A stretch of DNA of 64,000 bases from Paenibacillus alginolyticus DSM 5050 = NBRC 15375. GTDB taxonomy: Bacteria > Bacillota > Bacilli > Paenibacillales > NBRC-103111. The DNA is taken from NCBI RefSeq assembly GCF_000422905.1, contig NZ_AUGY01000030.1:18217-82216 (forward strand), in the 5' to 3' direction. The position numbers and the translations under genes are program-made. Below, one piece after another: positions 63,116-64,000 of the stretch. Numbering within the stretch: position 1 is the stretch's first letter; every line of letters starts with the position of its first letter. The notes beneath the pieces are model-generated. The model was given only the letters and a program-made list of their open reading frames with translations. It made no database searches and was not told the origin of the DNA.

Positions 63116-63384
63116 CAGTTGAAGTAGTAGAAAGTTATTGAAGGGGTTTGGCGGTAATTGTCGAAATATACGAGTAGTCAATCATATGCTGGTCGGCATT
63201 AATGGAAGCATGTTAATGCTACACTTTTGGCAATCAAATATACGCTAGTTATACCGGAGCTCGCCTAGACTAAGTTAAATGGCACGCAAAAAAGCCCCTC
63301 TTCGGAGCTGGCGCAACCATGAGATTCGTCCATAGAAACCGAGCCAGTGTCTGTCATAACATTCGAAATGCGGGTGATAGATAA
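63116..63384. other. Intergenic region before the GGDEF gene
   Basis: No coding signal. It contains a minus-strand terminator-like hairpin at 63288-63309. I compared the stretch 63280-63384 with c-di-GMP riboswitch patterns and found no convincing match. Confidence 0.4.
63288..63309 (-). terminator. Orphan minus-strand terminator
   Basis: On the minus strand AGCTCC and GGGGCT pair (with a wobble) around GAAGA, then TTTTTTGCG. No minus-strand gene lies upstream of it, so it may be left from a lost gene. Confidence 0.6.
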
Positions 63385-64000
63385 ATGGAAGAATTTATAA
63401 CGGACTACTCCGTACTAGATTCGTTATTGGATAATATTTCAATTATTGATCTTAACGGCTTCATTCGATTTACTAATGAGTCTTGGATCCGTTTTGCAAT
63501 GACAAATGGCGGAAACCCAAACAACTGTGGAATTGGAACCAATTATTTTGATGCTTGCAAAGAGGAAAATACCGTTGTCTTGGGTATTCGACAAGTTCTA
63601 ACGGGAAGGATTCTGTCCTTTCAATACGAATATCCTTGCCACTCTCCTTCCGTAAAGCGGTGGTTCTTAATGCAAACGGCACCTCTTTATACTTCCTCGG
63701 GTGAGATTTATGGAGCCGTAATCTCACATATCAATATTACGCAAAGGAAGTTATTAGAACTGCAATTGGAAGAATTGGCCATAACAGACACTTTAACTTC
63801 TTTATATAACCGAAGATATTTCAACAAAAAACTGAAGCAAGAGCTGGCCCATGCAAATCGTTACAATCATAGTCTATCTCTTATACTTCTTGATATCGAT
63901 CATTTTAAAAAGATCAATGATACTTATGGGCACGAGGCCGGTGATCGAGCCATTCGTGAAATCTCCTTTGTTTTGTTGGATTGTACGAGGGAAAAAGATA
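63385..64000 (+). CDS. PAS-GGDEF diguanylate cyclase, partial (runs off window)
   Basis: From the ATG at 63385 (GGGTGAT upstream) 205 codons are open to the window end. A PAS domain covers about residues 5-125 (LDSLLDNISIIDLNGFIRF, GAVISHINITQRK). It is followed by the start of GGDEF (DTLTSLYNRRYFNKKL, LLDIDHFKKINDTYGHEAGD). The active-site GGDEF motif itself lies beyond the window. It would make cyclic di-GMP in response to a signal sensed by PAS. It is soluble. Confidence 0.92.
   Translation, partial: MEEFITDYSVLDSLLDNISIIDLNGFIRFTNESWIRFAMTNGGNPNNCGIGTNYFDACKEENTVVLGIRQVLTGRILSFQYEYPCHSPSVKRWFLMQTAPLYTSSGEIYGAVISHINITQRKLLELQLEELAITDTLTSLYNRRYFNKKLKQELAHANRYNHSLSLILLDIDHFKKINDTYGHEAGDRAIREISFVLLDCTREKD

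Noticed and set aside
63116..63384. Possible c-di-GMP (GEMM) riboswitch ahead of the GGDEF gene
   Set aside because: The ACGCAAA and GCC pieces look suggestive, but the order and partner stems do not fit GEMM-I or the class II fold, and the main hairpin is a minus-strand terminator.

Overview
The window reads as a chromosomal segment of a low-to-mid GC Bacillota soil bacterium, most likely Paenibacillus or a close relative. The signs are YesM/YesN-type sensor-regulator pairs, several CUT1 sugar ABC transporters of the YtcQ/YteP/YtcP kind, many AraC-type regulators (one membrane-anchored), copper-amine-oxidase-like stalk domains, SLH domains, strong GGAGG-type Shine-Dalgarno sites, and frequent TTG and GTG starts. 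No rRNA, tRNA, CRISPR array, prophage or intact insertion sequence was seen.

Layout. 1-2.8 kb: a YesM/YesN two-component system (kinase cut by the window edge). 3.1-6.4 kb: a RarD transporter, then a three-gene operon of pirin, a small unknown protein and bacterial nitric oxide synthase. 6.8-13.9 kb: an arabinan or arabino-oligosaccharide operon (binding protein, two permeases, endo-arabinanase, second GH43 enzyme) divergent from an AraR-like repressor, with a cre-like site at the promoter. 14.2-16.6 kb: an ABC-F ribosome-protection-type ATPase behind a leader with its own promoter, a 47-codon ORF and a terminator. 16.6-22.7 kb: an apparent operon of glutamine-type ABC transporter, TauE-like exporter and GlnK/GlnL-like two-component system. 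22.9-24.3 kb: a GntR HTH fused to an ABC solute-binding-protein domain.

24.5-35.1 kb holds sugar or polyol oxidoreductases: two MDR dehydrogenases without the usual zinc ligands, two Gfo/Idh/MocA proteins (one without the EKP lysine), a D-2-hydroxyacid dehydrogenase, and AraC and XylR-like regulators. Inside it lies a patch of decay: a galE remnant, a MerR-methyltransferase fusion pseudogene and a PmoA-like remnant. 35.2-41.9 kb: CapA-like protein, phosphatase-superfamily enzyme, GH35 beta-galactosidase with AraC regulator, and a stalk-domain protein. 42-52.9 kb: a membrane-bound AraC regulator, a complete CUT1 transporter, a DeoR regulator, a DUF4091/GH123-like enzyme, a metallophosphoesterase and an EamA transporter. 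53-55.1 kb: a TetR/MFS efflux pair with two matching operators. 55.2-63.3 kb is rearranged: a response regulator cut short against a convergent hybrid kinase, a broken SLH protein fused to a luciferase-family fragment, an ArsR/Old Yellow Enzyme pair, and a second luciferase-family fragment. The window ends in a PAS-GGDEF diguanylate cyclase.

The most unusual observations are not protein families. A four-motif inverted repeat recurs at two convergent intergenic sites with nearly identical internal spacing (51/57/50 and 51/56/50). The ABC-F gene has a leader that looks built for attenuation. A Thr-Ser-coding hexanucleotide repeat sits in two unrelated genes. Several genes keep both ends but have lost their middle.
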